The position numbers and the translations under genes are program-made. 64,000 nt of DNA from Kushneria phyllosphaerae. GTDB lineage: Bacteria; Pseudomonadota; Gammaproteobacteria; Pseudomonadales; Halomonadaceae. The notes beneath the pieces are model-generated. The model searched no databases. It was not told the DNA's origin and worked only from the letters and a program-made list of their open reading frames with translations. Numbering within the stretch: position 1 is the first letter of the stretch; each line of letters opens with the position of its first letter. Positions 47,901 to 56,182 of this stretch are shown piece after piece. The stretch lies in the NCBI RefSeq assembly GCF_900312995.1, contig NZ_ONZI01000001.1, forward strand, positions 1,054,001 to 1,118,000. The letters run 5' to 3'.

Positions 47901-49136
47901 TCAGGACTTTCTACCGCCATCTTTCGACACTACCGGAGATTTCTGCTGTTTCAGTGCGTTCATGAAGGTGTCGTCCAGCCCCAGATGCGCCTTGACCAGC
48001 TCGGGCGGGGTCAGGGCAAGCCACTGATTCAGCGAGATATCGGCATAGTGATCGCTTTTGAACAGTTCCAGAAAGCGCATCGTGGTGGTGCCGGTATTTT
48101 CGATGTAGTGGCCCATGGCAAAGGGGATATAGCCGACATCGCCTTCATGAACATCATAGGTGCGCGCCTCACCGGCGCCGGCAAACACGCCCATGCGTCC
48201 GGTGCCACTGAGGTAGTACTGCCACTCGTCGTTGTTGGGATGCCAGTGCAACTCGCGAAGGCCGCCCGGTTCCAGTTCGACCAGCGCCGCGGCGATGGTT
48301 TTCGAAACCTTGAAAATCGATGAGTCGGTGATGCGCACCGTCCCACCTGGCGTTTTGATCGGTTCCTGCTTGAGCATTCGGTGGCTGAAGGGCTCTGCCA
48401 CCTCATCGGCGCCTTTTGGCTTGACGCTGTCCAGTGAACCCGGTGCCTTGCCGGCGAAGATGTACTCCTCGCTGGGGTCGGGCGTGTTGCCGAGATGCGA
48501 AGGGTCGATACCGAAGTTTTTGGCCAGCACTTTCTTTGGAATGTGCTTGAACCAGTCGCTGAGCAGGAAGGTGGAGTTTTCATCGAAACCACCGTCATCA
48601 AAGGCGAGCAAAAACTCACAGCCATCCGGGCCCAGCCCCTGAATCGAGTGCGGAATACCTGGCGGGAAGTACCATAGATCGCCGGTTTCCACGTCATCGA
48701 CGAAGTATTTGCCCTCAGCGGTTACTGCGGTGATGCGCGCCTTGCCATAGGTCATGTAGGCCCATTCGGCCTCCTTGTGCCAGTGCAGCTCGCGAATGCC
48801 GCCTTCATTGAGGCGCATGTCGACCCCGGCAATGGTGGTCGATATCGGCAGTTCGCGCTCGGTGATCTGACGGGTCCAGCCGCCACTTTCCTGGCGCACA
48901 TGGGCATCACCGAAGGGGAGACGCAGATTGGGCAGGGTGCCGCTGTCGGTCTGTGGTGGATTCATCAGGGTGGGGTTGTCGCGGTCAATGGTTGCATTGC
49001 GTGGACCGGGGTCATCACCGCCCACGCCGTTCTGTCGCTGTGGTTTGGGGAGCGTCTGGGCGTAGGCGCCGGAGGCAACCGCCACGGTGCTGAACATGCT
49101 GGCAGCCACAAAACTGCGTCGCGTCAGATTTTTCAT
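47901..49136 (-). CDS. oxdC: Exported bicupin oxalate decarboxylase
   Basis: 411 residues. NLTRRSFVAASM near the start is a Tat signal, so it is probably periplasmic. Two cupin domains each hold a full manganese site: H118, H120, E124, H163 in the first; H297, H299, E304, H343 in the second. The C-domain Glu (E346 in GHYIENTG) is present. The active-site lid reads D185-E-N-S-T; the well-studied Bacillus enzyme has SENST, and the Glu needed for decarboxylation (E186) is kept. The expected reaction is oxalate to formate and CO2. ATG 49136 follows the family and Tat start; the frame to 49238 is not used. Convergent with the TRAP operon. Confidence 0.92.
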   Translation of the reverse strand: MKNLTRRSFVAASMFSTVAVASGAYAQTLPKPQRQNGVGGDDPGPRNATIDRDNPTLMNPPQTDSGTLPNLRLPFGDAHVRQESGGWTRQITERELPISTTIAGVDMRLNEGGIRELHWHKEAEWAYMTYGKARITAVTAEGKYFVDDVETGDLWYFPPGIPHSIQGLGPDGCEFLLAFDDGGFDENSTFLLSDWFKHIPKKVLAKNFGIDPSHLGNTPDPSEEYIFAGKAPGSLDSVKPKGADEVAEPFSHRMLKQEPIKTPGGTVRITDSSIFKVSKTIAAALVELEPGGLRELHWHPNNDEWQYYLSGTGRMGVFAGAGEARTYDVHEGDVGYIPFAMGHYIENTGTTTMRFLELFKSDHYADISLNQWLALTPPELVKAHLGLDDTFMNALKQQKSPVVSKDGGRKS

Positions 49137-49472
49137 CGCGAAATCCCGTCCTTTGAACCAGAGAAATATTGACCGGACGCGCGTGACGCCCTGGTCCTCG
49201 CTGCATCGCCTTTCTAAACACCAACTGCGAAAGGTCATTAGTACACTTAATCCAGGCTTAAATTTATTTCAATTTTTAAGCTTTTATTAATTGTTTGTTT
49301 TTGTATCTGGCGGCAGCGACTGAGGTGGCGTAACACCGGGGCGAGCAGCGCCCCCGATGGTGCCGGGTAAATGGCAGGCGTATGATGCACAGCGCCGAGG
49401 GGCTCACTTCGACCGGATGACGTGCCCAGCCGTGCGTCGCTTGAGAATCGAAAGGAACAGGAAAAACAAGTC
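49137..49472. other. Divergent promoter region oxdC / fumarase
   Basis: 336 bases. The part 49230-49310 is strongly AT-rich and contains the interrupted inverted repeat GCTTAAA (49256-49262) / TTTAAGC (49275-49281), a possible operator. No gene is seen. Confidence 0.5.
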
Positions 49473-50975
49473 ATGACCGTGATTCGCCAGAATGACCTGA
49501 TCGACAGCGTCACCGATGCGCTGCAGTACATCTCCTATTACCATCCCAAAGACTTCATTGACGCCATGCATCAGGCGTATCAGCGCGAGGAAAATCCCGC
49601 GGCGCGTGATGCTATCGCCCAGATCCTGATCAACTCGCGCATGTGTGCCACCGGCCATCGTCCCATCTGTCAGGACACCGGGATTGTCACCGTGTTCGTC
49701 AATGTGGGCATGAGCGTGCAGTGGGACGCTGACATGAGTCTGGATGACATGATCAACGAAGGGGTGCGTCGGGCCTATAACCACCCTGACAACATCCTGC
49801 GCGCCTCGATTCTGGAAGACCCGGACGGCGCGCGTCGCAATACGAAGGACAATACGCCGGCGATCATTCACCACCGGCTGGTCCCGGGGAATCAGGTCGA
49901 GATTCACGTGGCGGCCAAGGGCGGCGGCAGCGAAGCAAAATCGAAGTTCGCCATGCTCAACCCGTCCGACAGTGTGGTGGACTGGGTGCTCGAGCAGGTA
50001 CCCAGGATGGGCGCCGGCTGGTGCCCGCCTGGCATGCTGGGCATCGGTATCGGCGGCACTGCCGAGCAGGCCATGAAGATGGCCAAGGAGTCGCTGCTCG
50101 ACCCGATCGACATTCAGGACCTGCAGGCACGCGGTGCTTCAAACCGGGCGGAAGAGCTGCGTCTGGAGCTGTTCGATAAGGTCAATCGGCTTGGCATCGG
50201 CGCCCAGGGGCTGGGCGGGTTGACCACGGTGCTCGACATCAAGGTCAAGGACTGCCCGACCCACGCGGCCAACAAGCCGGTGGCGATCATTCCCAACTGT
50301 GCAGCCACCCGGCACGTGCACTTTCATCTTGACGGCAGCGGTCCGGCGAGTCTGCCGGTGCCCGAGATCGACGACTGGCCGGAGATTGCCTGGGAGGCGG
50401 GCGAGGGCGTCAAGCGCGTCAATCTGGACGGCATTACGCCTGAAGAGGTTGCGACCTGGTCTCCCGGCGACACGCTGCTGCTCTCCGGCAAACTTCTGAC
50501 CGGGCGCGATGCGGCGCACAAGCGCATGGTCGACATGATCTCGAAGGGCGAGCCGCTGCCGGTCGATCTCAAGGGCCGCTTTATCTACTACGTGGGCCCG
50601 GTGGATCCGATGGCCGGTGAGGTTGTGGGGCCGGCCGGCCCGACCACTGCCACCCGCATGGACAAGTTCACCCGCACCATCCTGGAGGAAACCGGCCTTC
50701 TGGGCATGGTGGGCAAGTCCGAGCGCGGGCCGAGCGCCATCGAGGCGATCCGCGACAACGGCGCGGCCTATCTGATGGCCGTGGGCGGGGCGGCCTACCT
50801 GGTCGCACAGGCGATCAAGGGTTCGAAGGTGCTGGCCTTTGAAGATCTCGGCATGGAGGCGATCTACGAGTTTGACGTCAGGGACATGCCAGTAACGGTG
50901 GCGGTCGATACCCGTGGTGACAGCGTGCACACGCTGGGCCCGGCCAAATGGCAGGACATCATCGCGCGGCGTTGA
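49473..50975 (+). CDS. fumA: Fumarate hydratase class I (iron-sulfur)
   Basis: 500 residues, single-chain class I fumarase with fused alpha and beta parts. The alpha part has RMCATGHRPICQDTG, VPKG-like KGGGSEAKSK and the Cys ligand regions GAGWCPPG and KDCPTHAANKP; NCAATRHVHF follows. The beta part shows GDTLLLSGKLLTGRDAAHKRM and GPTTATRMD. The three Cys needed for the oxygen-sensitive [4Fe-4S] cluster appear present. It interconverts fumarate and malate. ATG 49473 was chosen over the frame start at 49422, being the family start with AGGAACAGG upstream. Beside the TRAP dicarboxylate importer, it suits C4-acid use. Confidence 0.95.
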   Translation: MTVIRQNDLIDSVTDALQYISYYHPKDFIDAMHQAYQREENPAARDAIAQILINSRMCATGHRPICQDTGIVTVFVNVGMSVQWDADMSLDDMINEGVRRAYNHPDNILRASILEDPDGARRNTKDNTPAIIHHRLVPGNQVEIHVAAKGGGSEAKSKFAMLNPSDSVVDWVLEQVPRMGAGWCPPGMLGIGIGGTAEQAMKMAKESLLDPIDIQDLQARGASNRAEELRLELFDKVNRLGIGAQGLGGLTTVLDIKVKDCPTHAANKPVAIIPNCAATRHVHFHLDGSGPASLPVPEIDDWPEIAWEAGEGVKRVNLDGITPEEVATWSPGDTLLLSGKLLTGRDAAHKRMVDMISKGEPLPVDLKGRFIYYVGPVDPMAGEVVGPAGPTTATRMDKFTRTILEETGLLGMVGKSERGPSAIEAIRDNGAAYLMAVGGAAYLVAQAIKGSKVLAFEDLGMEAIYEFDVRDMPVTVAVDTRGDSVHTLGPAKWQDIIARR

Positions 50976-51003
50976 GTTCTGATGTCGTGTGATCGGCCAT
51001 GCT

Positions 51004-51028
51004 GCGCCGCCCCGGGAAGGGGCGGCGC
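51004..51028 (+). terminator. GC-rich hairpin after the fumarase gene
   Basis: GCGCCGCCCC and GGGGCGGCGC form a perfect 10-bp stem with loop GGGAA, 28 bases past the stop; no T-run follows. Confidence 0.6.
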
Positions 51029-51141
51029 TGTCGTATCGGGACTCTTCATGACATCGGCGTTTGACCGGGCAGGCTTAACGCGCTCCGATGACGATGGTCT
51101 AATGACTTTACTTTTTTCCTTACCCTTCAAGCGAGGCAGCC

Positions 51142-51558
51142 ATGGCCGGTCATCACGGCAATAATCAGGACCCCGGTGCAGCACTGGGGTTCATGGGACG
51201 ACTCAGCGGCGCCATGGTCGCACCGGTGGTGCTTTATATGGTGCTGTGGCAGGTTGGGCGGGGGCTGATCAGCGAGTATGCAGGTTCGCTGCAGCAGGGC
51301 ACGATGATTACCCTCCTGTCGGTAATGATTCCGGGGCTGGGCGTGCTGGCCTCGGTGTTCATTGCCGGTCGTCGCTCGGGCGTCCTGATCGGGGGGGGCG
51401 TCATGCTGCTCTTTTTTGCCTATCTCTATGTGTCCACAGCCGTTGTTCTTTCTTGGGGGCCGCCGCTTCAGACCCTGCTGGGCGTGGCGCTGGCCGCCGC
51501 GGTAGCGCGCTGGTGCCCGTCTTTGGGCGAGGAGCTTTTCTACCCTGGGCGTCGCTAG
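51142..51558 (+). CDS. Small integral membrane protein of unknown function
   Basis: 138 residues with about four membrane helices (18-40, 52-72, 78-98, 102-123). A short His/Gly/Asn N-terminus and a cytoplasmic tail frame them. GAGG precedes ATG 51142. I recognise no family. It lies just upstream of the gluconate operon but is separated by 141 bases that contain operator-like palindromes, so it is probably not part of it. Confidence 0.6.
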   Translation: MAGHHGNNQDPGAALGFMGRLSGAMVAPVVLYMVLWQVGRGLISEYAGSLQQGTMITLLSVMIPGLGVLASVFIAGRRSGVLIGGGVMLLFFAYLYVSTAVVLSWGPPLQTLLGVALAAAVARWCPSLGEELFYPGRR

Positions 51559-51603
51559 TTGTCGCCGGGCGCTGTGCCATCCTGACATTATCCTTTGTGC
51601 TAT

Positions 51604-51615
51604 AGACTTAAGTCT
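51604..51615 (+). promoter_or_regulatory. Perfect 12-bp palindrome upstream of gntP
   Basis: AGACTTAAGTCT, 84 bases before the gntP ATG; candidate operator half of a two-site control region. Confidence 0.4.
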
Positions 51616-51655
51616 GATTCCGGGGGGTGTCCCCTCCTGTAAGATGCCTCGGGCC

Positions 51656-51669
51656 ATAACGTTCGTTAT
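51656..51669 (+). promoter_or_regulatory. Operator-like inverted repeat upstream of gntP
   Basis: ATAACG-TT-CGTTAT, 30 bases before the gntP start, where a repressor would block transcription or lie near the start site. LacI/GntR-type repressors of gluconate genes use sites of this general size; the sequence differs from the E. coli GntR site. Confidence 0.5.
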
Positions 51670-51699
51670 TGGCAGGGGTTCGTTCAAGGGGACATAAAA

Positions 51700-53079
51700 A
51701 TGGATGGTTGGACACAGACAATGACGGCCGGCCCCCTGCTGGGGATTGCAGCGGCAGCCATCGCAGCGCTGCTGATACTGGTGATTCGGTTCAAGCTGCA
51801 TGCCTTTCTGGCGCTGATTCTGGTGAGTCTGATCACGGCCTTTGCCACCGGCATTCCGGTCAATCAGATTGTACCGACGCTGGTCAACAATTTCGGCAAG
51901 ACCCTGGGGGCGGTCGCGCTGCTGGTGGGCCTGGGTGCCATGCTGGGGCGACTGGTGGAAAACTCCGGCGGCGCTCGGGTACTGGCTGATCGCATGATCG
52001 AGCTTTTTGGTGAAAAGCGCGCGCCGCTGGCGCTCGGGCTTGCGTCGCTTCTGATGGGCTTTCCGATCTTTTTTGACGCCGGCCTGATCGTGATGCTGCC
52101 GATCGTCTTCGCCGTGGCACGTCGCCTGGGTGGCCCGATCCTGTTGTACGCCATTCCCACCGCTGCGGCCTTCTCGGTCATGCACGTGTTCGTGCCGCCG
52201 CATCCCGGCCCGGTGACGGCATCAGAGCTTTATGGTGCCAACCTGGGGCTTTTGATGCTGGCCGGCCTCGTGATCATCCTGCCCATGTGGTATCTCTCCG
52301 GCTATCTGTGGGGCAAGTTCTGCGCCAAACACTACAGCTTTCAACTGGCCGAGAGCTTCTTTGGCAAGATCGATGATGACGAGATCAAAAACCCGCCGAC
52401 GGTAGGCACGGTCATCGCCATGCTGTTGCTGCCGCTGGTGCTGATCTTCATGAACACCGGGCTGGATTTCCTGCGTGCGGCTGGTAAGGCCGATCCCGAT
52501 CAGACCTGGTTTCAGATCCTTTCGACGCTGGGCAGCACGCCCATTGCGCTGCTGATTTCGGTGCTGGTAGCGGCCGTCGTGCTGGGCACGCGTCGCGGTG
52601 AAAATGGCAGTGCGATCGAAAAGATTCTTGAAAGCTCGCTGGGCCCGATCTGCTCGGTGGTCCTGATCACTGGCGCCGGCGGCATGTTCGGCGGTGTCCT
52701 GCGCGCCTCCGGCATTGGCGATGCGCTGGCAGATTCACTGGGCGATCTCGGGCTGCCGGTCATCGTGGCCGCCTATGTGGTGGCAGTCGCCATGCGCCTG
52801 GCCCAGGGCTCGGCGACCGTGGCGCTGGTGACGGCGGCCGGTCTCATGGCACCTGCCGTGGCGATGGGCGACTACAGCACCATGCAGGTCATCGCGGTGA
52901 CGCTGGCCACGGCTGCAGGCTCGGTCTTTGCCGGACACGTCAACGACTCGGGCTTCTGGCTGGTCGGCCGTCTGCTGGGCATGGATGTGCGCACCACGCT
53001 CAAGACCTGGACGGTTCAGCAGACCATCGAGTCGCTGGTCGGCTTCGTCCTCGCCTATATCATGTTCATTATTTTTTAA
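51700..53079 (+). CDS. gntP: Gluconate:H+ symporter (GntP family)
   Basis: 459 residues, 12-14 membrane helices. GntP family signatures: GLGAMLGRLVENSGGA, MGFPIFFDAGLIVMLPI, FVPPHPGPV and, near the C-terminus, AGHVNDSGFWLVGR. It imports gluconate or related sugar acids with protons. AAGGGGAC precedes ATG 51700. First gene of the operon with idnO (11 bases on), idnD and a 2-hydroxyacid dehydrogenase, so L-idonate or 5-ketogluconate are also candidate substrates. A decayed relative of its C-terminal half lies at 57268-57609. Confidence 0.94.
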   Translation: MDGWTQTMTAGPLLGIAAAAIAALLILVIRFKLHAFLALILVSLITAFATGIPVNQIVPTLVNNFGKTLGAVALLVGLGAMLGRLVENSGGARVLADRMIELFGEKRAPLALGLASLLMGFPIFFDAGLIVMLPIVFAVARRLGGPILLYAIPTAAAFSVMHVFVPPHPGPVTASELYGANLGLLMLAGLVIILPMWYLSGYLWGKFCAKHYSFQLAESFFGKIDDDEIKNPPTVGTVIAMLLLPLVLIFMNTGLDFLRAAGKADPDQTWFQILSTLGSTPIALLISVLVAAVVLGTRRGENGSAIEKILESSLGPICSVVLITGAGGMFGGVLRASGIGDALADSLGDLGLPVIVAAYVVAVAMRLAQGSATVALVTAAGLMAPAVAMGDYSTMQVIAVTLATAAGSVFAGHVNDSGFWLVGRLLGMDVRTTLKTWTVQQTIESLVGFVLAYIMFIIF

Positions 53080-53090
53080 AGGAAGTTTTC

Positions 53091-53861
53091 ATGGCGGTTA
53101 ACCCGTTTGATATTCAGGGAAAGCTGGCACTGATCACCGGCTCCTCACGCGGTCTGGGCTTTGCTCTGGCCCAGGGGCTTGCCGAGCAGGGTGCCCGCGT
53201 CATCATTCACGGGCGCAGTGAAGACACGGTCAATCAGGCAGTACAGGCCATCCGTGAGGCGACCGGCAGCGAAGCGTTCGGGGTGACCTTTGATGTCACT
53301 CGCAGTGATGAGGTCAAAACGGCGCTGACCCAACTGGTCGAAACGCACGGCGTGCCGGAGATTCTGGTCAACAACGCCGGTCTTCAGCGGCGCGCGCCGT
53401 TTACCGAGTTCGAGCCCGATGACTGGGATGCGGTCATTGCCACCAACCTGTCCAGCTCGTTCTACGTGGCCAATGCCCTGGCGCGTCACATGTCCGAGCG
53501 CGGCCACGGCAAGATCGTCAATATCGGGTCGGTTCAGTCGATGCTGGCGCGTCAGACGATTGCGCCCTATTCAGCCTCCAAGGGCGGGGTCGTGATGCTG
53601 ACCAAGGGCATGGCGGCGGATCTGGCGCGCTTTAATATCCAGGTCAACTGTATCTCGCCGGGCTATTTCAAGACCGACATGAATACGGCGTTGTGGCAGG
53701 ACGAAGCCTTCAACAGCTGGGTCGAGAATCGCACACCGGCGCAGCGCTGGGGCAACGTTCAGGAACTGGTCGGCACGCTCTTGTATCTTTGCTCGGATGC
53801 CTCGAGCTTTGTCTCGGGGCAGAACATCTTCGTGGATGGCGGCATGACCTCGGTGGTCTGA
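53091..53861 (+). CDS. idnO: Gluconate 5-dehydrogenase (5-keto-D-gluconate reductase)
   Basis: 256-residue short-chain dehydrogenase. TGSSRGLG (16-23) binds the cofactor; the triad is S147, Y160, K164 (YSASKGG). FDIQGKLALITGSSRGLGFALAQGL in family terms, and LQRRAPFTEFEPDDWD, are close to IdnO/Ga5DH enzymes, which interconvert 5-ketogluconate and D-gluconate. AAGGAAG precedes the ATG. Between gntP and idnD it forms the L-idonate to D-gluconate route. Confidence 0.9.
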   Translation: MAVNPFDIQGKLALITGSSRGLGFALAQGLAEQGARVIIHGRSEDTVNQAVQAIREATGSEAFGVTFDVTRSDEVKTALTQLVETHGVPEILVNNAGLQRRAPFTEFEPDDWDAVIATNLSSSFYVANALARHMSERGHGKIVNIGSVQSMLARQTIAPYSASKGGVVMLTKGMAADLARFNIQVNCISPGYFKTDMNTALWQDEAFNSWVENRTPAQRWGNVQELVGTLLYLCSDASSFVSGQNIFVDGGMTSVV

Positions 53862-53870
53862 GCCTTTTCA

Positions 53871-53892
53871 ACAGGGGCCGCAAGGCCCCTGT
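53871..53892 (+). other. Intra-operon hairpin between idnO and idnD
   Basis: ACAGGGGCC and GGCCCCTGT pair around a GCAA tetraloop 10 bases past the idnO stop, followed by a weak T-rich stretch. It may lower readthrough or protect the upstream mRNA. Confidence 0.6.
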
Positions 53893-53937
53893 GTTATTTG
53901 CGTTCCTCTATTTTTGTGCCTGCAACGGAGCATGACG

Positions 53938-54954
53938 ATGAAAGCACTGGTCATTCATGGCAAACAGGATCTGCGCGAGCAGGAGTGGAGCACGCCCGAG
54001 CCGCAGGACGGACAGGTGCGGGTACGCATTGCCTGGGGGGGGATCTGTGGCTCCGATCTGCACTACTATCACGACGGCGCCAACGGCGCCTTTGTCGTTC
54101 GCGAGCCCTTGATTCCGGGTCACGAGCTGTCGGGCACCGTTGATCTGGACCCTTCCGGTGAGCTGGCGCCGGGCACGCCGGTGACTTTTCACCCGGCGAC
54201 CTTCGGCGAGTGTCAGCCGGGTCTTGAAGAGCTGCCGCATTTGTGGCCGAAGGGGGCCTATCTGGGCTCGGCGTCCACGACGCCGCATACCCAGGGCGGC
54301 ATGAGTGAATACCTGGTGGTCACGCGGGGCATGGTTCGCGTTCTGCCCGAAGGGCTTTCTCTCAAGCGTGCCGCGTTGACCGAGCCGCTGGCCGTGGCCC
54401 TGCACGGCATCAACGTGGCAGGCGGTGTGGAAGGCAAGCGGGTGCTGGTATGTGGTTCCGGGCCGATCGGACTGTTGACGGCAGCAGCAGCGCTGGCAAA
54501 GGGCGCGCGTGAAGTGACCGCCACCGATGTCTTTGAAGGGCCGCTGGAGCGTGCTCGCGCACTTGGCGTGCATCACACCATTCGTATCGGCGAGCAGACG
54601 CCCGAGCCGGAAGCTTATGACGTGGCGCTGGAGTGCTCGGGCGTTCCGGCCTCGATCGACACGGCCATTCGCGCCGTGCGCCGGGCAGGCGTTATTGCCC
54701 AGATCGGCATGATGGGCGCCGGTGCCCAGCCACTGGAACTGGCCATGCTGATTTCCAAGGAGATCCAGCTGCGCGGCTGCTTCCGTTTTAACCAGGAAGT
54801 AGACGAGGCCATCGAGCTGCTGGCCCGTGATGATCGCTTTGATCAGGTCATCACCCATGAAATGCCGGCCGACCAGGCCGTGGACGCCTTTGCCACGGCA
54901 AAGGATGCTCAGGTCTCCGGCAAGGTACTGGTGCGTCTCTGGCCGCAGGGCTAA
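53938..54954 (+). CDS. idnD: L-idonate 5-dehydrogenase-like zinc alcohol dehydrogenase
   Basis: 338 residues, medium-chain dehydrogenase. Catalytic zinc residues C37 (GGICGSD), H62 and E63 (PGHEL) and E149 (TEPLAV) are present; CGSGPIGLL (172-180) is the NAD(P) loop. The lobe that normally binds structural zinc through four Cys (about 88-106) has only C92, so that zinc site is lost here. ATG 53938 has CGGAG at 7 bases; ATG 53932 is one base from it. It would oxidise L-idonate to 5-ketogluconate, the IdnO substrate. Confidence 0.85.
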   Translation: MKALVIHGKQDLREQEWSTPEPQDGQVRVRIAWGGICGSDLHYYHDGANGAFVVREPLIPGHELSGTVDLDPSGELAPGTPVTFHPATFGECQPGLEELPHLWPKGAYLGSASTTPHTQGGMSEYLVVTRGMVRVLPEGLSLKRAALTEPLAVALHGINVAGGVEGKRVLVCGSGPIGLLTAAAALAKGAREVTATDVFEGPLERARALGVHHTIRIGEQTPEPEAYDVALECSGVPASIDTAIRAVRRAGVIAQIGMMGAGAQPLELAMLISKEIQLRGCFRFNQEVDEAIELLARDDRFDQVITHEMPADQAVDAFATAKDAQVSGKVLVRLWPQG

Positions 54955-54992
54955 GGGCAATCGATCACGTCAGGTCGCGCAGGAGGTGAGAA

Positions 54993-55961
54993 ATGCACAT
55001 TGTCATTACCGATTGTGACCACGAAAGCGTTGATATCGAGCGTGCGGGTATTGAGGCTGCAGGCGGGCGCCTGACGCTGTGTCAGGACGCGACGCCCGAG
55101 GGCATTATCAAAAACGCCATTGATGCCCAGGGGCTGATCGTCCAGTACGGACAGATCAGCGCCGAGGTGCTGGCGGCGCTGCCGGATCTGCGCGTGGTGT
55201 CACGCTATGGGGTCGGGGTGGATACCGTCGATGTCGAGGCGGCGACCCGACACGGTGTGGCAGTGTGCAACGTGCCGGATTACGGCACCGAAGCCGTGTC
55301 CGATCATGCCATTACGCTGGCACTGTCGGTACTGCGTGATGTCACCGGTCTGGACCGGCGCCTGCGTCAGGGGGAGCCGTCACTGGCGCCGGCGCAGCCG
55401 ATCTTTCAGCTGCGCGGCCGTCGTTTTGGCGTGATCGGGGCCGGTGCCATCGGCATGGCCACGGCGCGCAAGGCGGCCGGGCTGGGATTTGAGGTCGTAC
55501 TCACTGATCCGCGACTGACGCCTGGCGAGACCACGAGTGAGGGCTGGTCGGTGATGTCGTTCGAGGATCTTCTGGCCTCGGCACAGGTGGTGTCACTGCA
55601 CCTGCCGCTGATCGAGCAGACGCATCATCTTATCGATGCCGCAGCGTTGGCCGCCATGCGTGAGGACGCCACTCTGGTCAATACCGCCCGCGGGGGCGTA
55701 GTGGATACCGGTGCGCTGGTCGAGGCGCTGGAGGCCGGGCGAATCTTTGGTGCCGGGCTTGATGTGCTCGAAGAAGAGCCGCTGGCTGCAGGGCATCCGC
55801 TTACCCGATTCGAGCGCGTGATTCTTACGCCGCACGCCGGGTTTTATACCGAAGAGTCCTACGCCGAACTCAAGGCGCGCACGGCACAAAATGCCATTGA
55901 CGTCATTGCCGGTCGGCGGCCGCGCAACATTCTCAATCCGGAAGTACTGGCTCAATCCTGA
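54993..55961 (+). CDS. D-isomer-specific 2-hydroxyacid dehydrogenase
   Basis: 322 residues. The NAD loop GAGAIG is at 149-154. The catalytic Arg (R233 in TARGG), Glu (about E260-E262) and His (H281 in LTPHAG) are all present. The overall pattern (YGVGVDTVDVEAATRHGVAVCNVPDYGTEAVSDHA) resembles CtBP-like and 2-ketogluconate/glyoxylate reductases. AGGAGGTGAG precedes the ATG. As last gene of the gluconate/idonate operon it probably handles 2-keto or 2,5-diketo sugar acids; the exact substrate is inference. Confidence 0.88.
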   Translation: MHIVITDCDHESVDIERAGIEAAGGRLTLCQDATPEGIIKNAIDAQGLIVQYGQISAEVLAALPDLRVVSRYGVGVDTVDVEAATRHGVAVCNVPDYGTEAVSDHAITLALSVLRDVTGLDRRLRQGEPSLAPAQPIFQLRGRRFGVIGAGAIGMATARKAAGLGFEVVLTDPRLTPGETTSEGWSVMSFEDLLASAQVVSLHLPLIEQTHHLIDAAALAAMREDATLVNTARGGVVDTGALVEALEAGRIFGAGLDVLEEEPLAAGHPLTRFERVILTPHAGFYTEESYAELKARTAQNAIDVIAGRRPRNILNPEVLAQS

Positions 55962-56021
55962 GGTGCTGACTCGATTCTGAAGTACTGGATCAAGAGCATC
56001 GGTGATCTGCGACACCCTGAC

Positions 56022-56055
56022 AGCGGAGAAGCGCCTGGCGTTTCTCCGCTTTTTT
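56022..56055 (+). terminator. Terminator of the gluconate/idonate operon
   Basis: AGCGGAGAA and TTCTCCGCT form the stem, with T6 at the end. Confidence 0.87.
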
Positions 56056-56120
56056 GTGTCGGCGATCCACGTCATTGCGGGGGTCGATGCCTTGTCATCG
56101 CCTGAATCTTTGCCATGCTG

Positions 56121-56132
56121 TTAGCCGGCTAA
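56121..56132 (+). promoter_or_regulatory. Perfect 12-bp palindrome upstream of an aldo/keto reductase
   Basis: TTAGCCGGCTAA, 50 bases before the ATG, next to AT-rich AATTTAAAT; candidate operator in the promoter. Confidence 0.4.
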
Positions 56133-56182
56133 TTTAAATGGCGGTCGAATCTGTTGGCCGTTGTTCCTCAAGGAGGGCTCTC

